From: DATELY01 sp035276085
GTDB taxonomy: Bacteria > Pseudomonadota > Gammaproteobacteria > Steroidobacterales > Steroidobacteraceae
Assembly: GCA_035276085.1 (NCBI GenBank)
Contig: DATELY010000116.1
Location: 1-15,411, forward strand
Reading direction: 5' to 3'
Length of the DNA: 15,411 nt
Shown here in pieces: positions 5,744 through 13,155 of the stretch (position 1 is its first letter; each line of letters opens with the position of its first letter). A program made the translations under genes and the position numbers. A model generated the notes under the pieces. That model was not told the origin of the DNA. It searched no databases and worked only from the letters and a program-made list of their open reading frames with translations.

Positions 5744-8413
5744 ATGAGCAGTTCCAAGCGTCTTTCGAGCGCCGAATTACGAGCATTGTTCCTGGAGTAC
5801 TTCCGGCGGCAGGGTCATCAGATCGTGCCGTCGAGCTCGCTCGTGCCGGGGAACGATCCGACGCTGTTATTCACGAACGCCGGCATGGTGCAGTTCAAAG
5901 ACGTCTTCCTGGGAAAGGAAAAGCGTCCTTATTCGCGCGCGGCCAGCTCGCAACGCTGCGTGCGTGCCGGCGGCAAGCACAACGATCTGGAGAACGTCGG
6001 GTATACGGCGCGTCACCACACGTTCTTCGAGATGCTGGGCAACTTCAGTTTCGGCGACTACTTCAAGCGCGATGCGATCCGCTTCGGCTGGGAGTTCGTG
6101 ACCGGCAAAGAATGGTTGGGTATCCCCCCAGCGCGACTCATGGTGACGGTCTACGCAACGGATGATGAGGCGTACGACATCTGGCACAAGGACATGGGTG
6201 TAGCGGCCGATCGCATCGTGCGTATCGGCGATAAGCCCGGTGGCGGCTCCGACGACGCCGCGAAGTCCCCGTCGGGGGATAATTTTTGGCAGATGGGCGA
6301 TACAGGCCCGTGCGGTCCGTGCACCGAGATCTTCTACGACCATGGCGCGCATATCCCCGGCGGCCCGCCGGGTTCACCGGATGACGATGGTGATCGTTGG
6401 ATCGAAATCTGGAACCTCGTGTTCATGCAGTTCGACCGCTCGTCCGACGGGAAGCTCACGCCGCTGCCGAAGCCCTCGGTCGACACCGGCATGGGTCTCG
6501 AGCGCGTCGCGGCTGTCATGCAGGGGGTGCACTCGAATTACGAGATCGACCTCTTCGTCAATTTGATTCGGGCGGCTGCCGAGGCCACGGGCACACGCGA
6601 CCTGTCGTCCAGCTCGCTGCGCGTGATCGCGGATCACATCCGCGCCTGCTCGTTCCTCATCGCTGATGGCGTGCTGCCGTCCAACGAAGGACGCGGCTAC
6701 GTGCTGCGGCGAATCATCCGCCGCGCTATCCGGCATGGTTACAAGCTGGGCCAACAGCAACCCTTCTTCCACCAGCTCGTCGGCGTGTTGGAGAAGGAAA
6801 TGGGCAGCGCGTATCCAGAGCTCACCGCACAACGCGCACACATCGAGCGCGTGCTGAAACAAGAAGAAGAGCGCTTCGCCGAGACACTCACGCAAGGCAT
6901 GTCGTTGCTCGAAGCTGCCATCAAGGATCTCTCCGGCAAGGAGATTTCCGGCGAGACGGTATTCCGCTTGTACGACACGTTCGGATTTCCCGTCGATTTG
7001 ACGGCGGACATCGCGCGCGAGCGCGGTCTCACCATCGATCAGCCCGGCTTTGAAACGGCGATGGAAGCCCAACGCGAGCGTGCACGGGCGGCCAGTCGCT
7101 TCGGCGTCGACCTGCGCGCCGAAGTGAATCTCGATACGCGAACGACATTCAGCGGCTATGAGTCGACGCGCGACACCAGCAAAGTCGTTGCGCTGTTGCG
7201 AGATGCCCAGCTGGTGGACACGCTTGCTGCAGGCGAAAAGGGTCAGGTCATTCTCGACCGCACGCCGTTTTACGCCGAGAGCGGCGGACAAGTCGGCGAT
7301 GCCGGCGTGATCGAAGCGAACGGCGTGCGTTTCGAGGTCGTCGATACGCGCAAGCTGGGCACTGCCCATGCACACATTGGGTGCGTGATACAGGGTTCGC
7401 TACGAGTCGGTAGTGAAGTTCACGCACACGTTGACGATGCGCGCCGTCGCGCCACGATGGCGAATCACTCTGCGACGCACCTGCTGCATGCGGCGTTGCG
7501 CAAGGTGCTCGGAAGCCATGTGACCCAGAAGGGATCGTTGGTTGCTCCGGATCGATTGCGCTTCGATTTCTCACATTACTCAGCGGTGACGCCAGCCGAA
7601 CTGAAGGAAATCGAGCGATTGGTTAACGCCGAGATCCGCGCCAATGCAGCTGCGGAAACTGCCTTGATGAAGTACGAAGATGCTGTCGCGTCGGGTGCGA
7701 TGGCGCTGTTCGGCGAGAAGTACGACGAGGAAGTCCGCGTGCTGAGGTTGGGAGAATTTTCAACTGAGCTCTGCGGCGGGACGCACGTCTCCCGCGTCGG
7801 CGACATCGGCCTCTTCAAGATCGTTGGCGAGAGCGGCATCGCAGCGGGTGTGCGACGAATCGAAGCCGTGACAGGGGAGGGTGCGCTCGACTGGGTGGCC
7901 CAATCCGACCAAATCCTCCGTGATCTGGCCTCGATGGTGAAAGGCAGCCGCGAAGATGTCGAGGAGAAAGTGCAACAGCTCATCGATCGCAGTCGCAAGC
8001 TGGAGAAGGAAATCGGCACGCTCAAATCCAGGCTCGCGAGCGGGCAGGGAAGTGATTTGTCCACACAGGCGATCGACGTTCAGGGCGTGAAAGTCGTTGC
8101 CGCGCGCGTCGATGGCGCCGACGCAGCCGCATTGCGCGCTGCGGTCGATCAGCTCAAGAGCAAGTTGCATTCGGCTGCCATCGTGCTCGGTGCTGCACAA
8201 GGTGCAGACAAAGTGTTGCTGATTGCGGGCATAACGAGCGATCAAACCGCTCGATTGAAGGCTGGCGATCTCATCAACGCCGTGGCGCAGCAGGTGGGTG
8301 GCAAAGGTGGCGGCCGCCCCGATCTTGCACAAGCAGGGGGCACGAATCCGGCTGCGCTCGATGCCGCGTTGGCGAGCGTCGTGCCGTGGGTCACTGCAAC
8401 GTTAAAAGGTTGA
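5744..8413 (+). CDS. alaS: Alanine--tRNA ligase
   Basis: AlaRS charges tRNA-Ala, recognising its G3-U70 pair, and hydrolyses Ser- or Gly-tRNA-Ala made in error. The 889-residue product covers all domains: the class II catalytic core (FTNAGMVQFKDVFLG; SQRCVRAGGKHNDLENVG; HHTFFEMLGNFSFGDYFK), the tRNA-recognition region (RVIADHIRACSFLIADGVLPSNEGRGYVLRRIIRRA), the editing domain with zinc/active-site motif NHSATH (H575, H579) and CGGTH (C677, H681), and the C-Ala domain ending in the QQVGGKGGGRPDLAQAGG block. The ATG at 5744 fits the family N-terminus; a TTG at 5711 would add eleven non-conserved residues. Ribosome-binding signals before either start are weak. The gene lies 138 bases after recX. 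Confidence 0.98.
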   Translation: MSSSKRLSSAELRALFLEYFRRQGHQIVPSSSLVPGNDPTLLFTNAGMVQFKDVFLGKEKRPYSRAASSQRCVRAGGKHNDLENVGYTARHHTFFEMLGNFSFGDYFKRDAIRFGWEFVTGKEWLGIPPARLMVTVYATDDEAYDIWHKDMGVAADRIVRIGDKPGGGSDDAAKSPSGDNFWQMGDTGPCGPCTEIFYDHGAHIPGGPPGSPDDDGDRWIEIWNLVFMQFDRSSDGKLTPLPKPSVDTGMGLERVAAVMQGVHSNYEIDLFVNLIRAAAEATGTRDLSSSSLRVIADHIRACSFLIADGVLPSNEGRGYVLRRIIRRAIRHGYKLGQQQPFFHQLVGVLEKEMGSAYPELTAQRAHIERVLKQEEERFAETLTQGMSLLEAAIKDLSGKEISGETVFRLYDTFGFPVDLTADIARERGLTIDQPGFETAMEAQRERARAASRFGVDLRAEVNLDTRTTFSGYESTRDTSKVVALLRDAQLVDTLAAGEKGQVILDRTPFYAESGGQVGDAGVIEANGVRFEVVDTRKLGTAHAHIGCVIQGSLRVGSEVHAHVDDARRRATMANHSATHLLHAALRKVLGSHVTQKGSLVAPDRLRFDFSHYSAVTPAELKEIERLVNAEIRANAAAETALMKYEDAVASGAMALFGEKYDEEVRVLRLGEFSTELCGGTHVSRVGDIGLFKIVGESGIAAGVRRIEAVTGEGALDWVAQSDQILRDLASMVKGSREDVEEKVQQLIDRSRKLEKEIGTLKSRLASGQGSDLSTQAIDVQGVKVVAARVDGADAAALRAAVDQLKSKLHSAAIVLGAAQGADKVLLIAGITSDQTARLKAGDLINAVAQQVGGKGGGRPDLAQAGGTNPAALDAALASVVPWVTATLKG

Positions 8414-8698
8414 AGCGTACAAACGTTTTTCGCGAACGTTGTTCGTGGTTGCTACGTAATATCGATCGTGCTCGTTCGTTTTTCGTTGCTGCACGGCGAG
8501 CCTGCATTTCCAGCTGAAAACGCGTAGTTCCTCGATTGCAGTTGCGTTACACCTGTGCGATGGTGATCGCGCAGTAACGTTGCACGGCCGGGATGCTGCG
8601 AGTGTTCAGACGCAAAGTTCGACAACGCATCGAACATCGCCGAGCGCTGACATCTCCCACGTCGTGTTGTGTATCCGTCCGGGCGGTTCGGATATTCA

Positions 8699-8721
8699 GG
8701 GATCTCCTGATCCCCAATTTT
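8699..8721 (+). terminator. Weak intrinsic terminator-like hairpin downstream of alaS
   Basis: A 6-bp perfect stem GGGATC/GATCCC with a TCCT loop (8699-8714) is followed after three bases by four T residues. The stem is short and it lies 286 bases past the alaS stop, so termination is only a possibility; it could equally be a protein-binding palindrome ahead of the csrA promoter. Confidence 0.3.
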
Positions 8722-8775
8722 AAATCGTCTACCTACTCTCGCTAGCGTGCGGTGCGACTACTGAAGTCACGGGAG

Positions 8776-8796
8776 GGCGGCGTGAACTACGCCGCC
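8776..8796 (+). promoter_or_regulatory. Hairpin in the csrA leader
   Basis: GGCGGCGT-GAACT-ACGCCGCC forms a perfect 8-bp GC-rich stem with a five-base loop, ending 31 bases before the csrA Shine-Dalgarno. A GGA lies at its 5' foot (8772-8774) and another within the Shine-Dalgarno AAGGAG (8828-8833). CsrA binds GGA-containing sites in RNA and represses its own translation in E. coli, so the layout suggests autoregulation. This is inference from site positions. Confidence 0.45.
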
Positions 8797-8839
8797 GACG
8801 AAGCGGTCGAACTGCAAGGTATATGGCAAGGAGCAGATA

Positions 8840-9061
8840 ATGTTAATTCTGACACGGCGCGTCGGTGAGACCGTGATGATCGGCAACGACATCACTGTCA
8901 CCGTCCTCGGCGTCAAAGGCAATCAAGTCCGCGTCGGTGTGAATGCACCTAAGGAAGTCGCGGTGCATCGTGAAGAAATTTACGAGCGCATCAAGCGTGA
9001 AGAACAGGCTGCGGGTTTCTCGACCAAGCGACCTACCGGAACGACGGGTTCCGGCACGTGA
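8840..9061 (+). CDS. csrA: Carbon storage regulator CsrA (RNA-binding translational regulator)
   Basis: CsrA is a small dimeric protein that binds GGA motifs in mRNA leaders and globally controls translation and stability of transcripts for carbon metabolism, motility and biofilm. The 73-residue product starts MLILTRRVGETVMIG and continues TVTVLGVKGNQVRVGVNAP and VAVHREEIYERI, near-identical to E. coli CsrA. The RNA-contact residues L4 and R44 are present. The C-terminal tail (about 55-73, rich in T, G, S and K) is longer than in E. coli and probably disordered. The start has a strong AAGGAG six bases upstream. The position between alaS and tRNA-Ser(GCU) matches E. coli. Confidence 0.98.
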   Translation: MLILTRRVGETVMIGNDITVTVLGVKGNQVRVGVNAPKEVAVHREEIYERIKREEQAAGFSTKRPTGTTGSGT

Positions 9062-9073
9062 ACTGTCCGCGTT

Positions 9074-9103
9074 CATGAGGCAGTGCGTGAGCGCTGCCTC
9101 ATG
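9074..9103 (+). terminator. Strong hairpin immediately after csrA
   Basis: CATGAGGCAG (9074-9083) pairs perfectly with CTGCCTCATG (9094-9103). The intervening ten bases continue the stem by one G-U and two G-C pairs around a GTGA tetraloop of the GNRA type, making about 13 pairs. It begins 12 bases after the csrA stop codon. No T-run follows, so classical rho-independent termination is uncertain; it may stabilise the csrA 3' end or mark processing before the tRNA genes. Confidence 0.6.
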
Positions 9104-9321
9104 GCCTTGAACGCCGACATCCTCCCGATCTTCTTAGTACTTACCCTTTACGGGTCCTTCCTCGGCCAGTATCCTTCCCGGCCTTCGCGGGCGGGGCAAT
9201 CTACAGTTGCTTCGCCAGGTCGCCTTGAGCAATTCGTTGCAGCGACCGCGCGGCCATTGCGCTGCCAATAGCGTCGAGAACGCTGGCGGCGGAAATACCT
9301 TCAATTGGTAGGTCAAGCGCC

Positions 9322-9412
9322 GGAGAGGTGGCCGAGTGGTCGAAGGCGCACCCCTGCTAAGGGTGTATGGGTCAAAAGCCCATCGAGGGTTCGAATCCCT
9401 CCCTCTCCGCCA
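9322..9412 (+). tRNA. tRNA-Ser (anticodon GCU)
   Basis: The 7-bp acceptor stem GGAGAGG/CCTCTCC closes 9322-9328 with 9402-9408, followed by discriminator G and an encoded CCA. The D-arm GCCGAGTGGTCGAAGGC, the anticodon loop CTGCTAA with anticodon GCT at 9356-9358, a long class II variable arm (ATGGGTCAAAAGCCCAT) and the T-arm GAGGGTTCGAATCCCTC are all present. It decodes AGC/AGU serine codons. E. coli also has tRNA-Ser(GCU) next after csrA. Confidence 0.97.
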
Positions 9413-9524
9413 GTTTTGCTCGGGTCAGTCCCGAGGAAACTGTCAGTCGAAGACGTGAACCCGCCAGCCGGGTTGGACGAGCACGGTTACTCAAACAGCG
9501 CTCGTCGGTTGCATTGAAAAGTTT

Positions 9525-9601
9525 GCGCCCGTAGCTCAGTTGGATAGAGCGCATGGCTACGAACCATGAGGTCGGGAGTTCGAATCTCTCCGGGCGCGCC
9601 A
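9525..9601 (+). tRNA. tRNA-Arg (anticodon ACG)
   Basis: A 77-base cloverleaf: acceptor stem GCGCCCG/CGGGCGC, D-arm GCTCAGTTGGATAGAGC, anticodon stem CATGG/CCATG with loop CTACGAA (anticodon ACG at 9559-9561), T-arm with GTTCGAATC, discriminator G and encoded CCA. It reads CGN arginine codons, with A34 normally converted to inosine by TadA. It follows tRNA-Ser(GCU) as in E. coli, and its 3' end adjoins an integrase remnant, marking it as a former integration site. Confidence 0.97.
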
Positions 9602-9606
9602 TCTTC

Positions 9607-9780
9607 TCAAAGGCACTTGGCGCATTTGAGCGACGACGTAGCCATGTGGTTGCGGAAGTTTTCGTCGCCGGACACTTTCTCCGCCGCCGCAATCAGGTTG
9701 CCCAGCTCGGCCCGGGGGTAGTGCGTGGTGATCCGCCCGCTCTCGTGGCCAAGCAAGTCCTGACGGTCCTCCTGATCGTA
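9607..9780 (-). pseudogene. C-terminal remnant of a phage-type tyrosine integrase
   Basis: The minus strand encodes 57 codons ending in TGA at 9609-9607. They contain EDRQDLLGHESGRITTHY followed by PRAELGNLIAAAEKV, the characteristic end of phage/island tyrosine recombinases, with the H of LLGH and the nucleophile Y of THY retained. Further upstream, an in-frame TAG (eight codons before YDQEDR) interrupts the frame, and no integrase core (first catalytic R, HxxR) is recognisable in any minus-strand frame back to marR. The stop lies five bases from the tRNA-Arg CCA, the usual geometry of an integrase reading toward its attachment site. It is a decayed trace of an integrated element. Confidence 0.82.
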
Positions 9781-9985
9781 GACAAAGCAGGTCTGCTACT
9801 CGCGTTCGTTTTCTTCACGCGTTGAACGAGTGCCACGAGCGCCCGCGCGCATTGCGCGAGCGCGAAGGTGTGGCGGTTCGCCGTGATCGCATCTCTCCAT
9901 TGCGCATCCATCAGGTGCGTTGCAGTAGTACGAACGAGGGATCGGATTCCTCTCACAACCCTCGTAGCGACGAGCAAGAGCTGCC
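9781..9985. other. Non-coding or decayed stretch between integrase remnant and marR
   Basis: Together with the remnant this makes a gap of nearly 400 bases without an intact gene. A minus-strand frame runs through (e.g. DAQWRDAITANRHTF followed by VALVQRVKKTNAS), but I do not recognise it, and it crosses the integrase remnant in another frame. It may be debris of the former element. No second copy of the tRNA-Arg 3' end is visible here. Confidence 0.4.
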
Positions 9986-10447
9986 CTACACGCCGTTCAC
10001 TCTTCTGTCGATTGCGGCAACGACGTCAATGAGGCGCTTCGCTTCCAACGGATCCAACTCGCCGCACATGTCGTCCAAAATCTTGCGCGCGAAGGGCACT
10101 GCGTGTTCGTAGGTCGCCACGCCGCGTTGCGTTATCCAGACCCGATACGCGCGCTTGTCTTTCTCGTCCGGCACTCGCTTGACGAGTTTCCGCCGCTCGG
10201 TCTGCTGCAGAACCCGACTGAAGACCGGTTGGGTGGTTACGCACTGATCGCGCAGTTCCGAGATGATCAGCCCATCGTGCTCGTAGAGGATCTGCAACAC
10301 GCGAAACTGACTGACGCTGATGCTCAACGGCCTGAGTTTATCGGCGAGCTCGATATTCAGGCCGTTCACGATCCGCACAAAATGATGGGCCAGATTGCGA
10401 TCGAGCGGCAGCAGCAGCGGTCCTGTTGACCGTGGAACAGGCTTCAC
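9986..10447 (-). CDS. MarR-family transcriptional regulator
   Basis: A 153-residue cytoplasmic DNA-binding protein of the MarR fold (dimeric winged helix). After an N-terminal dimerisation helix (DRNLAHHFVRIVNGLN), the segment SISVSQFRVLQILYEHDGLIISELRDQC leads into the recognition helix TTQPVFSRVLQQTERRKLV and the wing VPDEKDKRAYRVWIT, with the D-x-R signature. The C-terminal helices (AVPFARKILDDM and later) complete the dimer. The start is GTG at 10447; no in-frame ATG precedes the conserved region, and GAGAG lies about ten bases upstream. It is divergent from the receptor/catabolic genes, the common arrangement of a local repressor relieved by an aromatic ligand. Its ligand is not known. 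Confidence 0.88.
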   Translation of the reverse strand: MKPVPRSTGPLLLPLDRNLAHHFVRIVNGLNIELADKLRPLSISVSQFRVLQILYEHDGLIISELRDQCVTTQPVFSRVLQQTERRKLVKRVPDEKDKRAYRVWITQRGVATYEHAVPFARKILDDMCGELDPLEAKRLIDVVAAIDRRVNGV

Positions 10448-10463
10448 GGGTTCACAACTCTCG

Positions 10464-10475
10464 AGAACGGGTTCT
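10464..10475. promoter_or_regulatory. Palindrome AGAAC-GG-GTTCT near the marR start
   Basis: A perfect 5-bp inverted repeat with a two-base centre lies 17-28 bases upstream of the marR GTG. Its right half is part of a direct repeat ACGGGTTC that recurs 21 bp away, two helical turns, at the marR start codon. It could be a second protein-binding site or a leader structure; it is short enough to be chance. Confidence 0.3.
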
Positions 10476-10536
10476 GTGCGAAACAGGCGTGAGCTTGACG
10501 CACGGTCTCAAACCCGCGCGACGCTTGATGGCTTCC

Positions 10537-10550
10537 ATGTAAACACATCT
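10537..10550. promoter_or_regulatory. Candidate MarR operator, copy 1 (marR side)
   Basis: ATGTAAACACATCT contains the inverted repeat ATGT-N4-ACAT and differs at one of 14 positions from the copy at 10753-10766. It lies 90 bases upstream of the marR start, where a promoter for marR would be expected, so it may serve autorepression. Confidence 0.55.
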
Positions 10551-10725
10551 TGTACCACACTTAATTGGCTTCACCAGGCGCGATGACCCTTTCCGTTTGC
10601 GCACCTCATCTGGCCACGTTCGGCGGTGCGCCGCGTCTTTACCGCGCTTATAAGTACGCCCGCAAATCATTCGGCGCTCTGCGCGGAACACTAGCAGCGC
10701 TGCACTGCCCCGTTCAATAGCTCCA

Positions 10726-10753
10726 TTGACAGCGCACATCGAAGGGGTATAAA
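10726..10753 (+). promoter_or_regulatory. Sigma-70 promoter of the TonB-dependent receptor gene
   Basis: TTGACA (10726-10731, perfect -35) and TATAAA (10748-10753, five of six -10) are separated by 16 bp. Transcription would begin near 10760, about 60 bases before the preferred receptor start codon. It is the strongest promoter match in the window and directly overlaps the operator-like palindrome. Confidence 0.75.
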
Positions 10754-10767
10754 TGTAATCACATCTA
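10750..10767. promoter_or_regulatory. Candidate MarR operator, copy 2 (over the receptor -10/start site)
   Basis: TA-N-ATGT-N4-ACAT-N-TA is an 18-bp interrupted palindrome overlapping the -10 element and the presumed transcription start, where binding would block RNA polymerase. The core 14 bases (10753-10766) repeat the motif at 10537-10550 with one mismatch. MarR proteins typically bind AT-rich palindromes of 16-20 bp overlapping promoters, so the adjacent MarR is the natural candidate. Confidence 0.6.
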
Positions 10768-10818
10768 AATATTCAAAAGGTGCATCTCATGAAAGGGGAA
10801 CGCATTGGGGAGAGATCC

Positions 10819-13083
10819 ATGAGTCATCGAGACGGCACATCGTTTCTACTCCGCGCGGCGATCGGAGCGGCGGCCTGTTGGTGCACCACGGCGGCTGACG
10901 CTCAAACGTCAGCGAGCGTGCAGGACTCCGGCGCGTTGCAGGAGATCGTGGTGACCGCGACTAAACGCGAGAGCACGGTCGGTGACGTGCCGGCGGCGAT
11001 TACGGCCGTCACGGCGGACGCCCTGCAAGAAGGACTGATCGCAGATGTCGATGACCTCGCGGTGCTCGTGCCCAACCTCGACTTCGGCGAGGCCTTTGGT
11101 CAGGTGAAGCTGACCATGCGAGGTATTGGATTCTCGAATCTCGCGATGGGCACCGAAGGCAGCGTGGCGCTGAACGTGGACAATGTTTACATCGCGCGCC
11201 CCGCGGGACAGGCGGGGCTGCTGTTCGATCTCGCACAGGTCGAAGCGCTCCGCGGACCGCAAGGCACGCTGTATGGTCGGAATGCGACCGGCGGCACGGT
11301 CAACTTCACCACCGCACGGCCAACACCGCAGTGGCATGGCAGTGCCAGCTTGCTTGCAGGCAACTACGACCGGTGGCGCGGTGAGTTCGCGGTTGGAGGT
11401 CCGATCGGTGGAGAGACCTTGATGTTCCGCGTCGCTGGCTTCGCGGAGGACCGCGGTGGCTACGGGACGAACGATTTTAACGGACGCGACATCGACGATA
11501 ACGAGGCTCACGCCGCGCGCGCATCCTTCCTGTGGAAACCCAGTGAGGATTTCGACAACCTGTTTATCGTTGACTACAACAAGCAGAAGGACGATTCGGG
11601 ATTGGCGCATCTGATCGCGCAGGCCGGATTGACCAACGAACCCGGCAGTCCCGGGATCGGTCTCACGGGTCTCGCGCTGGGCGGCACCGCAATTTTCGAT
11701 TCCTATGACGTCGACAACAATTCCCAGCCGAGCTATGACCGCAAGGGATGGGGTCTCACGAACATCGCGCGGTTGAACGTCGGCAATTTTCAGATTCAGT
11801 CGACCACCGGTTACCGCGAGCTGGATTGGTGGCTCACCTCCGACATCGATGGCACGAGCGCTCCGGTAGCCTTCATTCAGAACGGCGAAGACCAGAACCA
11901 GTTTTCGCAGGAACTGAATTTCAATACCAGCACCGACCGGCTCGATCTCACATTCGGTCTCTACTACTTCCGCGAATCGATCGACGCCTCGCAGTTCATC
12001 CCATTCTATGTGGGTGGACCGATCGGACAGCTCGGCAAAGGCTTCGCAGCGGCAGGCGATCAAACCACGAACGCCTATGCGGGTTACGGGCAGGCGACAT
12101 TCAAGGCGACGGACACGCTCAATATCACTGCCGGCTTGCGCTACAGCTACGAAAAGAAGAACGAGACGGATTTCTACACGGACTTCGTGAACGAACTCCA
12201 GTTCCTGGCGCCCTATGATCCTGCGAATCCGCCGTTTGCAGCGCCCTTCCGGCAGAGCGTGCATTGGTCGTCCACGACGCCGAAACTCGGCATCGAATAC
12301 CGGCCCGGTGGAGACCTGCTGCTGTACGCATCGGCGTCCAAAGGCTTCAAGGCGGGCGCCTTCAATTTCGGCGGTACCTTCACCCTGCCCGGAGCGCCGG
12401 AGCAGCGGTTCAATCCAGCCGTCGATCCGGAGATGGTCTGGGCATACGAGGTCGGTTTCAAAAATGCGTTCGCCGATCGTCGTGTGACGACAAACGCGGC
12501 CGCTTTCTACTATGACTACAAAGATCTGCAGGTCTCGCAGATCACGCAGTTCACCACCCAGTTTACGAATGCCGCGACGGCCGAAGTCTATGGCATCGAA
12601 GCGGAGCTGCAAGCGAACGTGACGGATAACCTCCACCTCGCCGCGAATGCGTCGTGGCTGCATGCGCGATTCTCCGAGTTCGATACCGGTGATGCTTCAC
12701 GCCCGGCGCTCGGAGTCATCGATGTCTCAGGCAATCCGCTGCCCCAGTCGCCGGATTTCTCCGCGCACGTGTCAGCCGACTACACCTTCGACCTGCCAGA
12801 GGGCAAGTTGAGGCTGGCCGGGGAGTACGACTGGACGGATCGCATCTATCACAACGAGTTCAAGCGCTCGCTCGTGTCGCAGAAAGCGTACGGGAAAGCG
12901 AACGCGTTCCTGACTTACCGCACCCAGAATGAAGCTTGGGATTTCTCGGCGTTCGTGAAGAACCTGACCGATAAGCGCACGTACAATTTCACGTATGTCT
13001 CTACGGTGGTGTTCGGATTTCCGCAGTTCGGCTGGATCGAACCGCCGCGGACTTATGGATTTCAGGCGCGATACAGCTTCTGA
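10819..13083 (+). CDS. TonB-dependent outer-membrane receptor
   Basis: A 754-residue outer-membrane protein for TonB-energised uptake of a ligand. A signal peptide (residues 1-28, hydrophobic stretch FLLRAAIGAAACW, cleavage expected after ADA) precedes a TonB box EIVVTA at about 42-47. A plug domain follows, containing the conserved RGPQGTLYGRNATGG near 145-159, and then a 22-strand-type barrel ending in aromatic YSF. The ATG at 10819 is preferred: GGGGAGAG sits just upstream and a normal signal peptide follows; GTG 10780 and ATG 10789 are in frame but would add a non-hydrophobic leader. The architecture resembles receptors expanded in sphingomonads and Steroidobacter-like bacteria. The neighbouring dioxygenase and hydroxylase suggest an aromatic substrate rather than iron, but the ligand cannot be read from sequence. 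Confidence 0.93.
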   Translation: MSHRDGTSFLLRAAIGAAACWCTTAADAQTSASVQDSGALQEIVVTATKRESTVGDVPAAITAVTADALQEGLIADVDDLAVLVPNLDFGEAFGQVKLTMRGIGFSNLAMGTEGSVALNVDNVYIARPAGQAGLLFDLAQVEALRGPQGTLYGRNATGGTVNFTTARPTPQWHGSASLLAGNYDRWRGEFAVGGPIGGETLMFRVAGFAEDRGGYGTNDFNGRDIDDNEAHAARASFLWKPSEDFDNLFIVDYNKQKDDSGLAHLIAQAGLTNEPGSPGIGLTGLALGGTAIFDSYDVDNNSQPSYDRKGWGLTNIARLNVGNFQIQSTTGYRELDWWLTSDIDGTSAPVAFIQNGEDQNQFSQELNFNTSTDRLDLTFGLYYFRESIDASQFIPFYVGGPIGQLGKGFAAAGDQTTNAYAGYGQATFKATDTLNITAGLRYSYEKKNETDFYTDFVNELQFLAPYDPANPPFAAPFRQSVHWSSTTPKLGIEYRPGGDLLLYASASKGFKAGAFNFGGTFTLPGAPEQRFNPAVDPEMVWAYEVGFKNAFADRRVTTNAAAFYYDYKDLQVSQITQFTTQFTNAATAEVYGIEAELQANVTDNLHLAANASWLHARFSEFDTGDASRPALGVIDVSGNPLPQSPDFSAHVSADYTFDLPEGKLRLAGEYDWTDRIYHNEFKRSLVSQKAYGKANAFLTYRTQNEAWDFSAFVKNLTDKRTYNFTYVSTVVFGFPQFGWIEPPRTYGFQARYSF

Positions 13084-13155
13084 ATGCGGTCGGTCAACTG
13101 CCCCAGTTCTTTGATTTGAGCGAGGGCTCGCAATCTCACGGATTCAGGAATCGCA

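Larger units (their letters stand above)
8414..8839 (+). other. 426-bp gene-free region between alaS and csrA
   Basis: I see no supportable protein gene here; the only longer frame (8452-8637, minus) has no ribosome-binding site or recognisable motif. The stretch contains a GGGATC-TCCT-GATCCC hairpin at 8699-8714 followed by TTTT at 8718-8721 (weak terminator-like), AT-rich TTTTAAAT at 8718-8725 that could serve as a -10, and a GC hairpin at 8776-8796 close to csrA. It probably holds the alaS transcript end and the csrA promoter(s) and leader. Confidence 0.6.
10448..10779. other. 332-bp divergent regulatory region between marR and the receptor gene
   Basis: No gene is seen here. It holds two near-identical copies of ATGTAAWCACATCT (10537-10550 and 10753-10766), a near-consensus sigma-70 promoter facing the receptor gene (10726-10753), and, close to the marR start, a direct repeat ACGGGTTC (10446-10453 and 10467-10474, 21 bp apart). 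No convincing marR promoter hexamers were found. Confidence 0.7.

Noticed and set aside
8452..8637. Minus-strand open frame of 61 codons in the alaS-csrA gap
   Set aside because: No ribosome-binding site, no recognisable motif, and the region looks like regulatory or terminator DNA.
8414..8839. Riboswitch or structured RNA upstream of csrA
   Set aside because: Only short local hairpins were found; no known riboswitch core could be recognised.
9372..9692. Minus-strand open frame of 106 codons containing MARPERFELPTSWF and EREGFEPSMGF
   Set aside because: It is the antisense translation of the two tRNA genes; these peptide strings are a well-known false protein annotation.
10909..12663. Long minus-strand open frame (584 codons)
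   Set aside because: Antisense to the TonB-dependent receptor, arginine/glutamate-rich shadow composition and no recognisable domain.
13120..13131. Palindrome GCGAG-GG-CTCGC between the receptor and dioxygenase genes
   Set aside because: Too short and with a two-base centre that cannot form an RNA loop; no promoter beside it, so chance is the simplest explanation.
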